A stretch of DNA of 64,000 nt from NCBI GenBank assembly GCA_030435675.1, contig CM059624.1, positions 5,976,769 to 6,040,768 of the forward strand. The letters are read 5' to 3'. The notes under the pieces were generated by a model. It saw only the letters and a list, made by a program, of their open reading frames with translations, was not told the origin of the DNA and searched no databases. The translations under genes and the position numbers were made by a program. Positions 1 through 12,503 of the stretch are shown one piece after another (positions within the stretch are counted from its first letter, which is position 1; each line of letters starts with the position of its first letter). The DNA is from Steinernema hermaphroditum (lineage: Eukaryota > Nematoda > Chromadorea > Rhabditida > Steinernematidae).

Positions 1-819
1 ACAGCATACTGTACTTCTGGTTCGTCTCCCTCTACTACCACCTCATCATCGCAGCCAACCGCCTCATCGCCATGTTCTTTCCCATCAACTACAGCCACAT
101 CTTCTCCGGGAACCGCTCCAGAATCTACGTTCTGATCCCGTGGATGCTCGCCTTGGCTCATATGGTCGTCTACTTCTTCGGTATAACAGTCCTTCGATCG
201 TCATTTATGTCATCGACGATGATTAGATGGTTGTGACTTCTACTTCGATTCAACGTCCTATCTTTGGACGTTCCGCGAAGACACAGAATGTGGCCGAAGT
301 CTGGCCTATTTCATCGATTTGATCTATGGATGCACCGTGATGGGCGTGACGGCCTCTGTTGACATCATCACTTTCATCAGACTCAGGATGTACAAGAATG
401 TAAGTGGCCACTTTCGCGACGAAGTGGACATTTCCGAATTCAGAAACTGAGCAAAACGATAAACCACAGAGACCGGAAAAGGAACAACCGCGAAATCCGC
501 TTCTTTGCTCAGGTAGGTGGACCGTCAGCGCTCGCCGAAGCTACAGTACCCCTTTCAGAGTTGTGTGACCACTCTCATGTTCATCCTCATGCTCATCTCC
601 TTCCATCTCTTCTCGAAGTATGCGATCAACAAATGGGCGATGTTCGCGTGCACCACCCTCGCCTGGGAACTGACCCACGTGACCGACGGCCTCATTCTCC
701 TTCTTTTCAACAGCGAGTTCTGGGAACTCCTGAAGAATCCCTCGAGGATCATTGGAACGTCTCACAACTCGACGCAGCTCTTCGTAAATCAGAAGCTCCC
801 TGGCATCAGTACAAAATGA
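1..819 (+). CDS. Srx-type 7TM chemoreceptor, 3' part
   Basis: Partial gene cut by the left edge. Four exons join in frame: 1-180, 227-399, 444-512 and 559-819 (TGA). The protein has several hydrophobic helices, including YFWFVSLYYHLIIAANRLIA with the small polar NR that follows the third helix in nematode Srx receptors. An extracellular DGCDFYF cysteine loop follows, then the intracellular EIRFFAQ stretch that leads into the sixth helix. These are hallmarks of the nematode-only serpentine receptor class X, which are seven-helix plasma-membrane receptors, mostly of sensory neurons. Ligand unknown. The N-terminal helices lie outside the window. The last intron carries CTACAGTA just before the acceptor, a motif seen in many introns here. 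Family assignment is by recognition of these motifs; a related serpentine class (Srt, Sru) is possible. Confidence 0.82.
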
Positions 820-1656
820 TTATCTTGGATAAAAGTTCTGAAGAAATTCTTTATAGTGTTCACAACTCTACAGCTAAGATCACTAAGGCCAACCGAAGCT
901 TTGTTGGAACTGGGATAAAAACGCAATAGTACAATTCGGTTTCTTAGAACGTGCAGAGTTTGACGGAAATTTTGCAATTAAACGAAAAGAATGGAGTTTG
1001 GATAATTGCGTGATATAGTGAAAAATTCAGAAACCAAAGTCAGTAATCGTTATGTGACTTCTGGACCACCTGCATTTATGTTTTATGTGGAAGGAAAGGA
1101 AGGACGTGGGCAAAAGATTGAACAACGGTTGAGCCGCATAAGCCGTTCAACCGGTTGGCCAGCCGACGATCACAGAAGATCGATTGAACGTCAAATTCGT
1201 TCGTGCCCATCTCTGGACGTGGGTAGATATTTCAATCTAACGGGGGAATAAAAGTGTGCGATAAAAGGTGAGGTGCAATAGCTACCAATTCTCCGATTGA
1301 TCTGCAGATTAAAGAAATCAGCTTGGAGTCGCTCTCGCGATTTTACCTTTCCCTAAAGAACAGCTGAATCGTGTCACGAATAATTAATGTCAGAGCTTTT
1401 TCCGCTACTGGATATGGCGGACAAAAGTCCGGCGCTTTTATGTCGTTCCCAAGGGCGAATGGACCCTTAGCGGCTTCTATCCCTCGATGAATTTGGATTT
1501 CCAGATGAATCACAACAGTTTTATTGCAGTGCAGTCTAAACAAACGTCTATTGAAAGGCGATAGAAGCTCGTTAAATTATTGTTTAGTCTACATAATACC
1601 AATATACATACGAATGCATCTTTGTGTCCAACAACCCGTTTTCCCATATTATTACT
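820..1656. other. intergenic, holds a MITE-like repeat
   Basis: This stretch lies between the receptor stop and the huntingtin stop, which is on the other strand. Apart from the repeat annotated at 1101-1216 I see no supported gene. Short open frames on both strands have no family features. Confidence 0.5.
1101..1216. repeat. MITE-like element, copy 1 (degenerate)
   Basis: The right end reads TGCCCATCTCTGG. The inside holds TTCAACCGGTTGGC-AGCC, and the left end carries a decayed GTGGGCA. The same order of motifs recurs at 30514-30639 with an intact inverted terminus, so this is an older copy of the same short element. Confidence 0.6.
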
Positions 1657-4600
1657 CTATGTTTCACAACTTTCATCAGGATTGTAGAAGAAGCGAATGA
1701 CGTCGAAAATGCTTTCGCGTTCTTCGTCGATATCGTACTCGTTTTTAAGCTGAAACAACATAATCGATAAAGTACGCAGAAGGGCAGTCCTACCATATTG
1801 GAGAAGTATTCGAACACTTCGGACACAAACTGTTGATCCAATTGTTCCGGTTTCATGCACAGAGCCACGTGGAATCTCCTGGATATCCACTTGTCGGGAC
1901 TACAGGAGCACATGAACGTGATGAACAGCCATCGGGCGTAGCTGTAGTCGTCGATCAGTTTGATCCTCAAAAGGACGGAGATGATGGGAAGGAGATTCGC
2001 GTTCATGGCGGTCGAATCTGCTCGAAGGCGCTCCATCATCTTCATCAAAGTCATGTAGGAGGATAGGGGAGAATAAAGGTTACCTTATAGAACAAATTAA
2101 GAATCCGCTCGTTTCTGAGCTTCGCCCTCGAGTCCTTCTTCGGCGAAGCTAACAGAACGTTCGCCAACATTTCAATCGCCGTGGCGGTGTCGAACACCAC
2201 CTCCAGAAGATCGTTGAAAACTCGGAGGATCAGATCAACGTGTTCTGGGTTTTGTGACTCGCCCAAGATCTGGAAGACAAGGTCGAGGAACGGCTGAACT
2301 TTATCGCCTTTTTGATTCGATTCGTCGCGGAGGAGACAAACGGAAAAGACCGAGAGGGCGTGGGGGAACTTCGAAGGCATCGAGTAGTAGCGTCGGAAAC
2401 AGGCTTAACAGGAGGTACGTACATGCAAATACCGAGATGCAGAACTCACTCAAGGCTACAGGCCAAAACATGGGTGCAAAATTGCGGCTGTGGACGACGA
2501 GGGACTCGATCCCGGGAGTTATCACATCCATGGTCCATTCCGGAAGGTTCGGTTGGAGGAATGTGTCGCAGAGCATCTGAACATGGTGATGTGATGGCGC
2601 TTGTTCCTTTTTTCTTACCTCACAGAAATTCTTCTGGAAGTTAGATCCGAGTGGCTGCGCCTCTTCACTCATTCGGAAGCACACAGTCCACACGATCTTC
2701 TGGTACTCGACGGTCTCAGGTGAGCCACACAGGTAGATCGGGTCCGTAGCCGATAGGCATCGTCCCAGTTCACACACGAGAAAATTCGTGAGAAACAGCA
2801 CCAGCTGCTTGTGGGTGTCAACGGAGCACGACTGCAGGAGATACAGTACACCGTAGAGCGTCGAGGTGCGCACTTCGGAGTATCTCGAAGAAAGTCCCGC
2901 CTCGACGTATGTTTGGATGCGTTTGACCGAATCTTGCAGGTTCTGGCCTTGTTCGCAGTGCTCCTTAAGAAAGTTTTAGTGGCCTATTCGAACAATCTCC
3001 ATTCTTACCATTCCAGCTACAGTAACACACTTGAGAAGGGCGTAAATGACGAATCCCAAGGTGTAGTGGTCTTCGAGGATTCTGCTCATGAAAAGCGATC
3101 TCATGTGGCCGTAGAGGATCGTATATGCACTTATATCATCGAACATGTCGGATAGCAACACGATCTGCAATGAACCAATCGACTAGAGCCCAGCTACAGT
3201 AACCCACCGCGTTGAGGGAGCTGGATAAAAGAGGAACTGGGAGCTTCTCGAAGCCTCTACTGAACCAGTGAGTGAAGTTGTCGAAAAGCGCTCGCAGCGA
3301 AGAAGCCGTGTCCAAGTCGGAACTCATTTTCAGAAGGTACTCACTGGCGCTGTTGGACAAAGGTCTCTGCAAGTGGAAGTTGCACTAATGACAAAAAGAT
3401 CCGCTCTCACCAAGGCCTCCTGATTCTGGTCCTCGTTCACCCGCTCCTTGTTCAGAACTCCCGTGATTCCCCACAGCGCCATCACCGACTGCTGACACAT
3501 CTCGTAGGTCTTTCCATCGTAGCCGATCCTCTCGACATTTTCCTTCAGCGCTATGACCACGGGGACTCTGTTGGCCTTGGCCTTCACTGTTGCCGCCTTC
3601 ACCCCCATCTCCGACTCCAGGAACGTGTCTTCCTTCTCGCGATGTTTGAGCACAAATCTGCTCTTGACAGTGTCGCCTGGGTAGGGATAGAGCAGAGTCT
3701 GGAGGAGAATATTCTTGAGGGCGTCGACGGCGATACAGCTCGCGTTGATCTGCTCCATGGTGTTCTGAAGCTGAACATTCAGGTTCTACGTGCACGAGTG
3801 ATTGCCTACATGGGACCCATCTGCAGAGCTCAGTTCGTCGCCACAGGGCGTCGAGGAGAGAACTCCGAAGAGAGACATCCAGAAGTCTTCGAACTGGCTT
3901 CTGGAGAACCAGCCTAGCCACACGGCTCTCCACACGAAGTCCGAAAGGACATTCACGTTGGTCAACATGTGGATGTTGACGAGGGGAACGACGATTCTGT
4001 CCACGCGGGCGTTGATGCGGAGGACCCAGTCTTGTTCGAGGGCCGAAGAAGGAACGACGGCGAAGGACATAAAGAGAGGAAGCCGGAGGATCGCTGGAAA
4101 TTTCTTTGAAAGTGTTGCACCGAAGGAGAAAGTGTACCTTTTAGGGCAAAGGAAATCGCTTCGAGGCGCTCCGATCTGATGGCGCCTGTTCGGAAGAGAT
4201 GAACGATGCGCTGGACGAAGGAGAAACAACTTTGGATTTCATCTGAAACACTCAAAGTTCGGTTTTTGGACACCCGACACGACCACACCTTTGATCGAAG
4301 ATCCCTTGTTTCCCGAACTGGTCACCATGATGTTCCAGTGCCTCGGATTGATTTTCAAAGTCGAATTCTCCGAAGCCATCCGTTCAAAGATCAAAACGAG
4401 CGTCTCTATCAGAGGCGAGAGTCCCTCCAGGGTCTCGAAGTCGTTACCGTACTTCTGGAGGATCTCGTGGTGCGAGAAAAAGAAGGAGAGGGCGTCGAAA
4501 AAGTCCGAATGCGGCTCAGGAAGAGAATCGTACTCCAGCACCTCGCACTGAAAGCACAGTCTGTTGACGTTGTAGAAGCCCTATAGCCCTACCGTATATT

Positions 4601-7600
4601 CAACGAAGCAGTTCACAATGAACTCTGTTTGCGCATCGGAGTCGAAATCGCGAAAGTGAGTCAAAACGGGGCTAATGGAATTGAATTTGCTGAGGAGTCG
4701 AATCATTTCATCGGTGCTGAGTTGTGAGCGGAGTGCCACTTTCCAGCACTTCGTGACGATGTCGTTGGCCGAGGCCTGCTCGGAAGAATCCGCCGGGGAT
4801 TCGATGTTCTGGCGAAAGATTCGGGCTGCCACTTCTAAGCAGCCTTCCAGAAAAGCCGTTCGATATTTTGGGTCCTAAATGAGGCGTGATTTAAGAATGG
4901 AGTTCGGTAGATCCTCTCTACAGCCCCTTTAAGTGCTCTGTTTTGCTACCAGAAGAGAGATGGATTGGCCTATTTCCTTGGAGATACTGTAGATTGGTGA
5001 ATGACTTACTAAGAACTTCACGATATCATCGATTGCAGTTGGAGCATCTTCTACAAACTGAAGCAGGTCAGGCAGCTTCTCTGGATGGGTCTTCATAGTC
5101 CGCAGAGCCCACTTGACCGTACCTTCCACAGTTTCAACCTTATTGCCTGTGATCTGGATGTCAAGATCAGTCTCAGCACCCTATAATCGGTCGTTTATGT
5201 ATCGCTGAAAGGGATAGTTTTACATTTTCGATGCCTGAGTTGTATCGAAATGTAGCAGCCACTGCTTCGATCTTCAGCTGGTCACTTAAGTCCATGGACT
5301 GGTCAACCAAATAGCGCACTCTGTCGAAAAGTTCCCTACGATTCTCTTCTTCCATCGATTGAAATATTTTGATGATTCTCTCGGAATCGACCATTCGGAG
5401 AAGAAGAACGAAATTTTCAGAAGATAGCGCCGAATAATCGACCGAATTCTGTGACAGTGTCAGAAGGAGGACCAGCTTTCGAAGGTGCCTAGAATGGAAT
5501 CTGTAAGCTTTTTGGCTGAAATCTAGTCGTACTCAGTGTTTCCATTCTGTAGGCAGACGTCCAGGAACTGCTGCTCGAAGAGTCCCATGGCCGAGAGGAG
5601 TGATACGAAGTAGGAGAACACCTTGGTGTGTTCGGAGGCCAGGAAAAGAAGGATGGATGGATCCAGTTCCAGCAATTCACGAACGAGAGCTTCTCCGATT
5701 TTAGGGATTTTATCTGCAAAATCGGCGCTGTGGCAGCGACAGACCACGTCTCCCCACCTGTACGAATACCGTATGCCAGCAGCTGAAGGTAAAAGATCGT
5801 CAAAGCCTGCAGATCATCTTTCTTCTGATGCTCTAAAGCTTCAAAGGAAAGTCGGATAACGTCGCAGAGGCTCTTGGCCAGAAGAGAGGACGGATTCTCG
5901 CCGTTTTTCTCGAGTCTCGATAGGAAGACGTCTTCGGCGAAGTGACTGAGCAGGACGAAGAGAAGAGTCGAGGAATGGGAGAGGACAGCGCTGATCTCCG
6001 GGTTGGCGAACCTGAAGAGGGAGAGGAAGACGCCGACGAAATCGTCGACCGGCCGGAACGCCGCCGTCGAGCAGACGCAGAGGGAGTAGAGGCAGGAGAA
6101 GAAGGTCGCCAACGGGACCGGAGACTCGAGGTTCAGACAGCAATGAGTCTTGTACAGCTCGAAGTACTCGTTCGAGATGTTGCACCACCTAAAGTCGCCA
6201 TGGGTCACTGGTTGGGGGCAGAGCGCTACCTGAGCTCATTCTTGGAGGACCTCGCTGCGTGGATCATCAAAGCCCAAATCTGAGTGACTGCGCCAGGAAC
6301 CCACTCGAAAAGGTCCTCAGATCGCGATACAAGGGTGTTTTCGATCTCCTCCATCGGTTCGTTGCGCATGAAGAGGCCTTCGCAGACGAGAATGTGGACC
6401 GCGTCCAGAACTAAGCACGAGGTTAATTATTTCGGTTTTTTTCACTTAGAACGTGAACTTAAAAGATAACGGAAAATAATGGAAATAATATTACGGTGAA
6501 TGTCTGTTAGACAAACACTACAGGCAATGATAGTCATTTTGTTGCAGCAATGAGTGTAAGCGGTGGTAAACCGACCGATTGCAGACCGGTCTGTTTGACA
6601 AAGATGATTCTCATTATCCACAGTGTTTGTCTGCCAGACAGACACCGAAATATCTGCCTGTAAGGGAGATGGTTTTTTTTTGCGACACGCTGTATAATTT
6701 TATATTTTATGCTCATTATATACCTGGATAAATGTTCTCGCTGTCGGCCCTCCTAACAAGGTCCACGGCGTAGCCAACGACGTCTGCGAAAGGAATGAAG
6801 GAAACCCGAGTTAAACAAACGAAGTAGAGGAATATCTCCCTCAGCATCTTCGTGTTCCTGAGCTGAAGGTTTCTTATTTGGTCAATGACAGTATTGTAAA
6901 GTGTCTTGTTAGGATCCACGAGATCGTACCGAACGTCGTTTAGGATAAGCTCGCACATCATCGACAGAATCTAGATGTTTTTTTGTTGATGATGGCTTTG
7001 TACTTTGTTTTTTTTTTACCGTTTTGCGGACTTCGACGTCGTTCGTCGACTGATAGAGCAAAATGAGGTTGGTGACAAAGTTTTCGAAAAGATGAAGACC
7101 CGAATTGATGTCGCTGGAAGAACCCGCATTTGATTTGTTTAGCACCTCTTTGTTGAGCCATCCGAGATGTCTAAACGTATCTCAGTGTGGACGGCTACAA
7201 TTAGATACCCAACCTGGTAATATGGATATCCATGAATTCAGTTCTGGTCAAGAACACCGAGAACAAAGTGAAATCATTGACAGAGCGGAGGAGATACATT
7301 TCTATGGCATCTGAATAGGAGTTCCAAAGGTCAGTGGTTGCAGCGTTGTATATACCTGTAGGTGGCACCGAATCATTAAGTCTAATGGCCCGTAAATTAT
7401 CGAGGCTGATGCTGGCGGCGTTGCTACCGAAGAGTGCCTTCACCATCTGGTGGAAGAGTCTTACGGTAGCAACCGGACAGATGTCGACGGCCGTCTTCGC
7501 GTACATCATGATCTCTTCGTAAAGGGGCTGGATGGCGCGATAAGTCATCATCTCGAAGACGTCGGCGAGATTCTGTACGGCTGCTTCGAGAAGCCCCGTG

Positions 7601-10600
7601 AATCTGTCCTGTATGTCCGAGTTCAGACTGCTTAAGTAATTCCTGTAGGCGCCCTGCATGACCGGGAAGAAGTCCTTCAGACAGGGGGAATTCAGAAAAC
7701 TTGAGGACTTCGCGGGATGGACGCCCGTTCCTACGAGGTTGGAGATCTCGACCGTTCTATTATGGTTGCCTTGTCGAGTGCTATTGGGACGGGAGAACAA
7801 GGAAGCGTTGAGTGACGCAATGCGAAGGCGTTCTTCGGAGATGATCGTGTAGTACATGTTCAGGATCCTATAAGTACACGAGTCAGCAGTGGATAAAAGG
7901 ATCATCGTGGTCATACCTCAGTGGGGTGAGTAATAGGTGATTCATTAGAGAGTCTTCTGGAATCGGAGCGATCGTTTGTTTCCTCATCAGATCCTGTTCC
8001 ATGAGGACACGAATAAAGTTCCCCTCGGTCACTCCAGCGAAGATTGAAGCAGTGAGGCTGAGGATGAGAGAAAGCGTGCCCGGTGTGTGGCAGGCGAACT
8101 CGGACCACTCAACGAGGAGTTCCAGAAGACCGCCTTTCAGAGAATCACTCCTTCTGATCACCGAGATCCAACTTTGACGATAGACGGACGGATGGAAATG
8201 TTCGGCAAGTTTCTGAAGAACCAAAACGGCTCCTCCGAGAGATTCTTCGGAGGACAACGTCACGACGCCGTAGATCTTGTTGAGCACAGCGGAGAGGTTC
8301 TGCTCCAGAGTGTAGTCGACGCACTCATTGTCGAAACGGTACTTGCCACTCATTCCAAGTACCTAAAAAGAAACGATGTAAATAATGGTTCAGAGATGAT
8401 CGCTTGCCATAGGCACAGCTGGGAACACCGAACTGATGTATTCCTTCGGGACGTCATGGTGAAAAATATTCGTTAGAGTGCCGCACTCTGTCGATGATCC
8501 AAATCTAAACCGAAATACAATGCTTGCGAGTGGGAAGGCTCACTTGACGAGAGAACTGGCAACGGCTCTTTGGACCCGGACGTCAGAATCGGTCATCAGT
8601 CGAACAAGGGTTGAAAGCGCTTCATTTTGCAGTTCGCGGCGAAGTGCCTCACTCAGGTGGGACCATGCGATGCTGGCCAGGAACTCGGCGACTGAGATCT
8701 GAAACAGAGAGATACTGTATTGCTGAGAGGTTGTCGTGGATGTTATCAAAACGAGACGTGTACTCAATTGTCTGTGTCAGCCCGACAGATTTAAAATCTA
8801 CAAACTGCTTCGTGTATCCGGGAAGATAGAGTCTGCGTCTGTGTCTACTAGACAGACAAAAAGGCGGCCCAGTGGCGACATCGGCAGTTTGCGCCCATCC
8901 GCTCTCAAGAATGCTTGCTGACGCCAAATTTGAAGCCTACGCCGCCGAATTCGCCGCATGGATGTTTCCAAGGCCGATTACCTCCTTCGCCGACTACCAG
9001 AATCAAATTTATGAGCGAGAGGAACGCATTGGCGTTATCACCGATCCGAACTGGCGCCATGTGCTCAACAGGAATATCGCTTCTTACTTGAAGCGGGGAC
9101 GAAACCGAATTCTGGAGACCGAGTGGACGGGCAATGAACTCCAACAGCTATGTGAAGCGATCCAGAGACACGGATTCACTGTGAAACAGAGCGTCCCGTC
9201 CGATGAAGACCCTCTGCTAGAGCGCTACGCGGATATAGTTATATCGCGAACACCTCAAGAGATCAGGAAAAAACTAAAGGAAATCAGAGAACTCAACAGT
9301 GAAACGCATCGAAAACATCAAGAGAAGGAACTCCGACGCTGCTGCGATGGCAAACCCAGTATCAAAAAGCCATCATCTACGGATACATGCAACAGCTGGA
9401 GGGAAGCCATGCTGAGAACACTCCGCGTCAACGAGAGCAATATCGGAATCTCAAAGGTGGCCACTAAAGCGCTCCGCAAAATAATAAAGGAGTGCGAGAA
9501 GAATGGAACAACGCCCCGGGGAATCGACGCATTGTTGAAGCCTGATTATCCCAGCATTTACGGAAACCTGGCGAACATCGCGGGGATGAAGTCTCCGCGC
9601 AACGTGAACATAACGAGGTAAGTAAACCAGAATTAAAATGCATCTAATTCTGATTTCAGATTGGACGCAGCAGTTCTTTTATCGATCATCGAAGAAATCG
9701 AGCGCGAAGTGGATCGGAACTCGAGAAGCCAGCAGCACATCTACTCGAAGATATTTGCCGACATCGAGAGACACCACTACAGCAGCTTCGATATGCTAAA
9801 CGCGCTAGGCGATCAGGAAAAGAAACGCGAATCGGCCGTGCTCAACGTTTTCGGACTCAGCTGCGAGCAGCTCGGCAGAAGCCCATTCGGAGGGAAAATC
9901 GAAAAGCGGAGTCGGATACGATCATCACTTAAATGCCCTAGCTATATTTAAATTGTTATATTTAACGGATGGAAATAAAACATAAACCAACCTTCAGGAG
10001 AAAGTAGGAACAGTCGGCTGAGTAAATCGCTTCCCTCACACATCTTTTGAGCAGAGGGGCATTCCGTATCAGCAGCTCATTGGCAGAACATAATGTGTGG
10101 AAAGCGCCCCGCTTGCGCATGGGATTCGTAACTTCGAAGATCGAATCCACCACACAGTCGAACTTCTCTAAACGAGAACAAACAGCGTTCTCTATGGGGA
10201 GATAAGCCTCACTCATGGGAGTATCCTTGTTCATTCGGAGGGCCGTGAGTTCCACATTCACGACGAAAGTGAAGGCAGAGGATGATAGTTGACTGTCGTC
10301 GTGGAGCACAAAGCGAAACAGGTCCACAAGAAACTGATTGCCTTCCTCTGGAATTAGTTGGTAAAGAATACATTCATCATAAGACCACTTACTTCCTCGG
10401 ATCGGCGTGGAGCAAATCTCGCAGTTGTAAACCGCAATGGATGATAAACAGTTCAGTGCTAAGATCTTCTGTGACACTCTGACGTCCGCGTCGGTCTTCA
10501 AGCCCTTCAAGCACCCGTCGAGAAGGAAACGGCGCCCAACTGAGAGTGCGGTGTATGTGGAGAAATCAGTGTCGACGTCGCAGAGGTCAGAAGGAAGCGA

Positions 10601-12316
10601 ACTTGGAATTCCGCCGCCGTTGGTGGGCGGCGATTCGCTCGCGGAAGAGATTTCACTGACGAATTCGATGTCCTCTTCGATGCTCACGACATCTTCAAAG
10701 AACTCCGAATGCCGTAGGGGATCCATAATCTCATCTTCCTGATCTTCTTGCTGGCTACTTCCTGCGCCATTGCTCCCGGCTTCTTGTTGGTCGCTTTGAT
10801 CTTCGAATACATCGTTTACCTGAGGTGACTGATTAATGATAGCCCAGCAACAGTAATGAGGACCTCTTCGTCTTTAGTGTTCTGGAAACACGGCATCTCC
10901 ATGTCCATGGACATGTTAGAGACAGATCCCCACGGACTCGTTACGAGGGAAGCTATCCTGTTGGACCTCGGCACTGCCGGGCTGTTGAAGGCGCTTGTGT
11001 TGGCGCTGACACCAACGTAATCACTGTAAACGAGAGGGCAGAAGTTGAGATGCTTGGACGGTGTAGCGAATATCGCTTCGAGTGTTTCCAGGCAGCACAC
11101 GACGACTTCATTATGTGTCGAGTAAATGCAAGAAACCAACTTGCACAAAACCTGCAAAAGCGTAAGTGTGTTGAGTGCAAGCAGCGATCGAATTTACGCT
11201 TTTCCACTCTTCTGATTTGAACAGCATTTCGTTCTTCACGAATACAGGCCAACAAAGCCGGACGGCGAGAAGAGTGCCAACTAGACGATGCTTTGTTTCT
11301 GGACTTGATTCAACTATGTCCGTCAAGTTATCTGGAACGCAACAAATAGATTGTTGTCAAGGAAAACAGAACTGACTGTGCAGTAGATTAAATGTTTTCC
11401 GCAGCAAGAAGGGAAGATACGTGCACAGCTGCGAGATTACAGTGCAAGCAGCTCTGTTTGCTGCTCCCGAAAGATCCAGATTCGTAACAGCTTGTTGGAA
11501 CAGTTCCTAGATGGTGAAATCAGGCTTGCACAGTAAACGTGATACGTACAAGCGCCTTCTCTCCATGAAGCTCTTTTAGATATGGTCCGACGACAGCGAA
11601 AATGGTCGGAATTGACTTCTCTACGGCAGACTGAATTGATTCTTCGGCTCTTTTCATGATGAAACAAAGACCGTTCATGAAGTGAAGTCCATAGTTGCTG
11701 CAAAAAGGGGTCAAGACTGAAGACTTTTCTGCAGTACCTTGCTCTATGAGGCTTGGCCAGTCGAACTGTAGCGGCAAGCTTGGTCATGGCGGCCACGAGG
11801 CATCTCGACTTTCCGTTTTTGCACAGCACAGTAACCAGTGCAGCGATGATCCTCGAGGAGTGGGAGCAAATCTCGAGTTTCTGGAAAATGAACGCCAATA
11901 ATGAACGTCGAAAAATAAAAGTAGCTCGTACTCGAAAAACGGCATCTATGGTTTGGTCGGCGAGAAGGCGCAGTGACGATTCTCGATGGTCGAGCACGGA
12001 GAAGAGAATCTCGACGGCACGAGTGAAATGGAGCGCATAGCGTTTGTCCTCCTTGTAGATAGCCCTGAATCAGAATACATAGGAAAGACGGTGTCACAAG
12101 GAGTTACGCGAAGTCGTTGTGTGTCAGAAGGTCGCGGATCTCCTTACACGCTTGCTGCTCTTTCTCGAACGTGACGTTCTTCTTCCTAAAATCGGATTCT
12201 CATCAGAAATCTGAGAAACATTCAATTTACCGATTAGAAGTGCCGAAGTTCTCATTGTGGAGACTCGTCTCGACGGTGTGTAGGAGCTTGATCAGCTTTT
12301 CCACCTTCGCACTCAT
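1657..12316 (-). CDS. htt: huntingtin orthologue (HEAT-repeat scaffold)
   Basis: A very long gene of about 30 exons with introns mostly near 45 nt, read from ATG at 12316 (first exons 12316-12231, 12185-12108, 12064-11932) to TAG at 1657. Collinear matches to huntingtin run along its length: an N-terminal KKNVTFEKEQQACKEI segment, DADVRVSQKILALNCLSS near 10.4-10.5 kb, VRLFHQMVKALFGSNAAS near 7.45 kb, AVWLGWFSRSQFEDFW near 3.9 kb, RTSTLYGVLYLLQS near 2.85 kb, and a C-terminal ARWLFITFMCSCSPDKW block near 1.9 kb. Huntingtin is a cytosolic alpha-solenoid scaffold for vesicle traffic and autophagy. The protein starts MSAKVEKLIKLL and has no polyglutamine or proline tract. A serine/acidic linker precedes the 10.5-kb block, as in the human protein. 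I estimate 2500-2800 residues; internal exon borders were not all fixed. One intron (about 8.70-9.99 kb) contains another gene. Confidence 0.88.
6498..6645. repeat. short inverted-repeat element in a huntingtin intron
   Basis: TGTCTGTTAGACAAACACT at 6501-6519 faces AGTGTTTGTCTGCCAGACAG at 6622-6641, giving imperfect inverted ends around about 100 bp of unrelated DNA. It lies in an unusually long intron (about 6.41-6.72 kb). A related TGTCTGT...AGACAGACA pair lies near 8768-8860 in another intron of the same gene. Confidence 0.55.
8768..8862. repeat. second TGTCTGT inverted-repeat element
   Basis: It begins TGTCTGTGTCAGCCCGACAG and ends CTGTGTCTACTAGACAGACA. The ends are imperfect inverted copies that resemble the termini of the element at 6498-6645. 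It sits between a huntingtin exon and the start of the nested gene, so it may be part of that gene's upstream region. Confidence 0.4.
8911..9951 (+). CDS. nested gene: Myb/SANT-like protein, unknown function
   Basis: A two-exon gene (8911-9617 and 9660-9951, phase kept across a 42-nt intron with GTAAGT and TTTCAG) coding for 332 residues. It lies entirely inside a huntingtin intron on the opposite strand. Around residues 70-125 the run EWTGNELQQLCEAIQRHG, then PLLERYADIVISRTPQEI, has the tryptophan and helix spacing of a Myb/SANT fold, suggesting DNA or histone-tail binding. The rest is charged and helical, with many Arg/Lys/Glu and a Lys-rich C-terminus, so a nuclear location is likely. The first ATG (MLADAKFEAY) was taken because upstream codons in frame are not ATG. 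It is one of the few plus-strand genes here. I do not recognise the family beyond the SANT resemblance. Confidence 0.72.
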
Positions 12317-12362
12317 CCTTCGGCCATCTGCGGAATCGGAGGACGAAGTACGTGAAGAAGAG

Positions 12363-12503
12363 ATGCGCAAGATAACTCGGAGAATTGCGCAAACCAAAAT
12401 GCCGACTCTCGCCGCGATTGGAGCTAGACTGTTTGCGTCCGCTACGGTGGCGTCTCCGACTGCCCGCGTCGATCAGCTGGTCAGACGGTTCTCCCGAAGA
12501 TGA
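12363..12503 (+). CDS. possible upstream short ORF (46 aa)
   Basis: A small ATG-initiated frame ending in TGA that overlaps the start of the next gene as ATGA (ATG 12500, TGA 12501). The product is basic and partly hydrophobic (KMPTLAAIGARLFASATVAS) with Arg at both ends, somewhat like a mitochondrial presequence. It lies in the 185-bp region between the huntingtin start and the 12500 gene. It may be a uORF that controls the downstream gene, or chance. Confidence 0.3.
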   Translation: MRKITRRIAQTKMPTLAAIGARLFASATVASPTARVDQLVRRFSRR

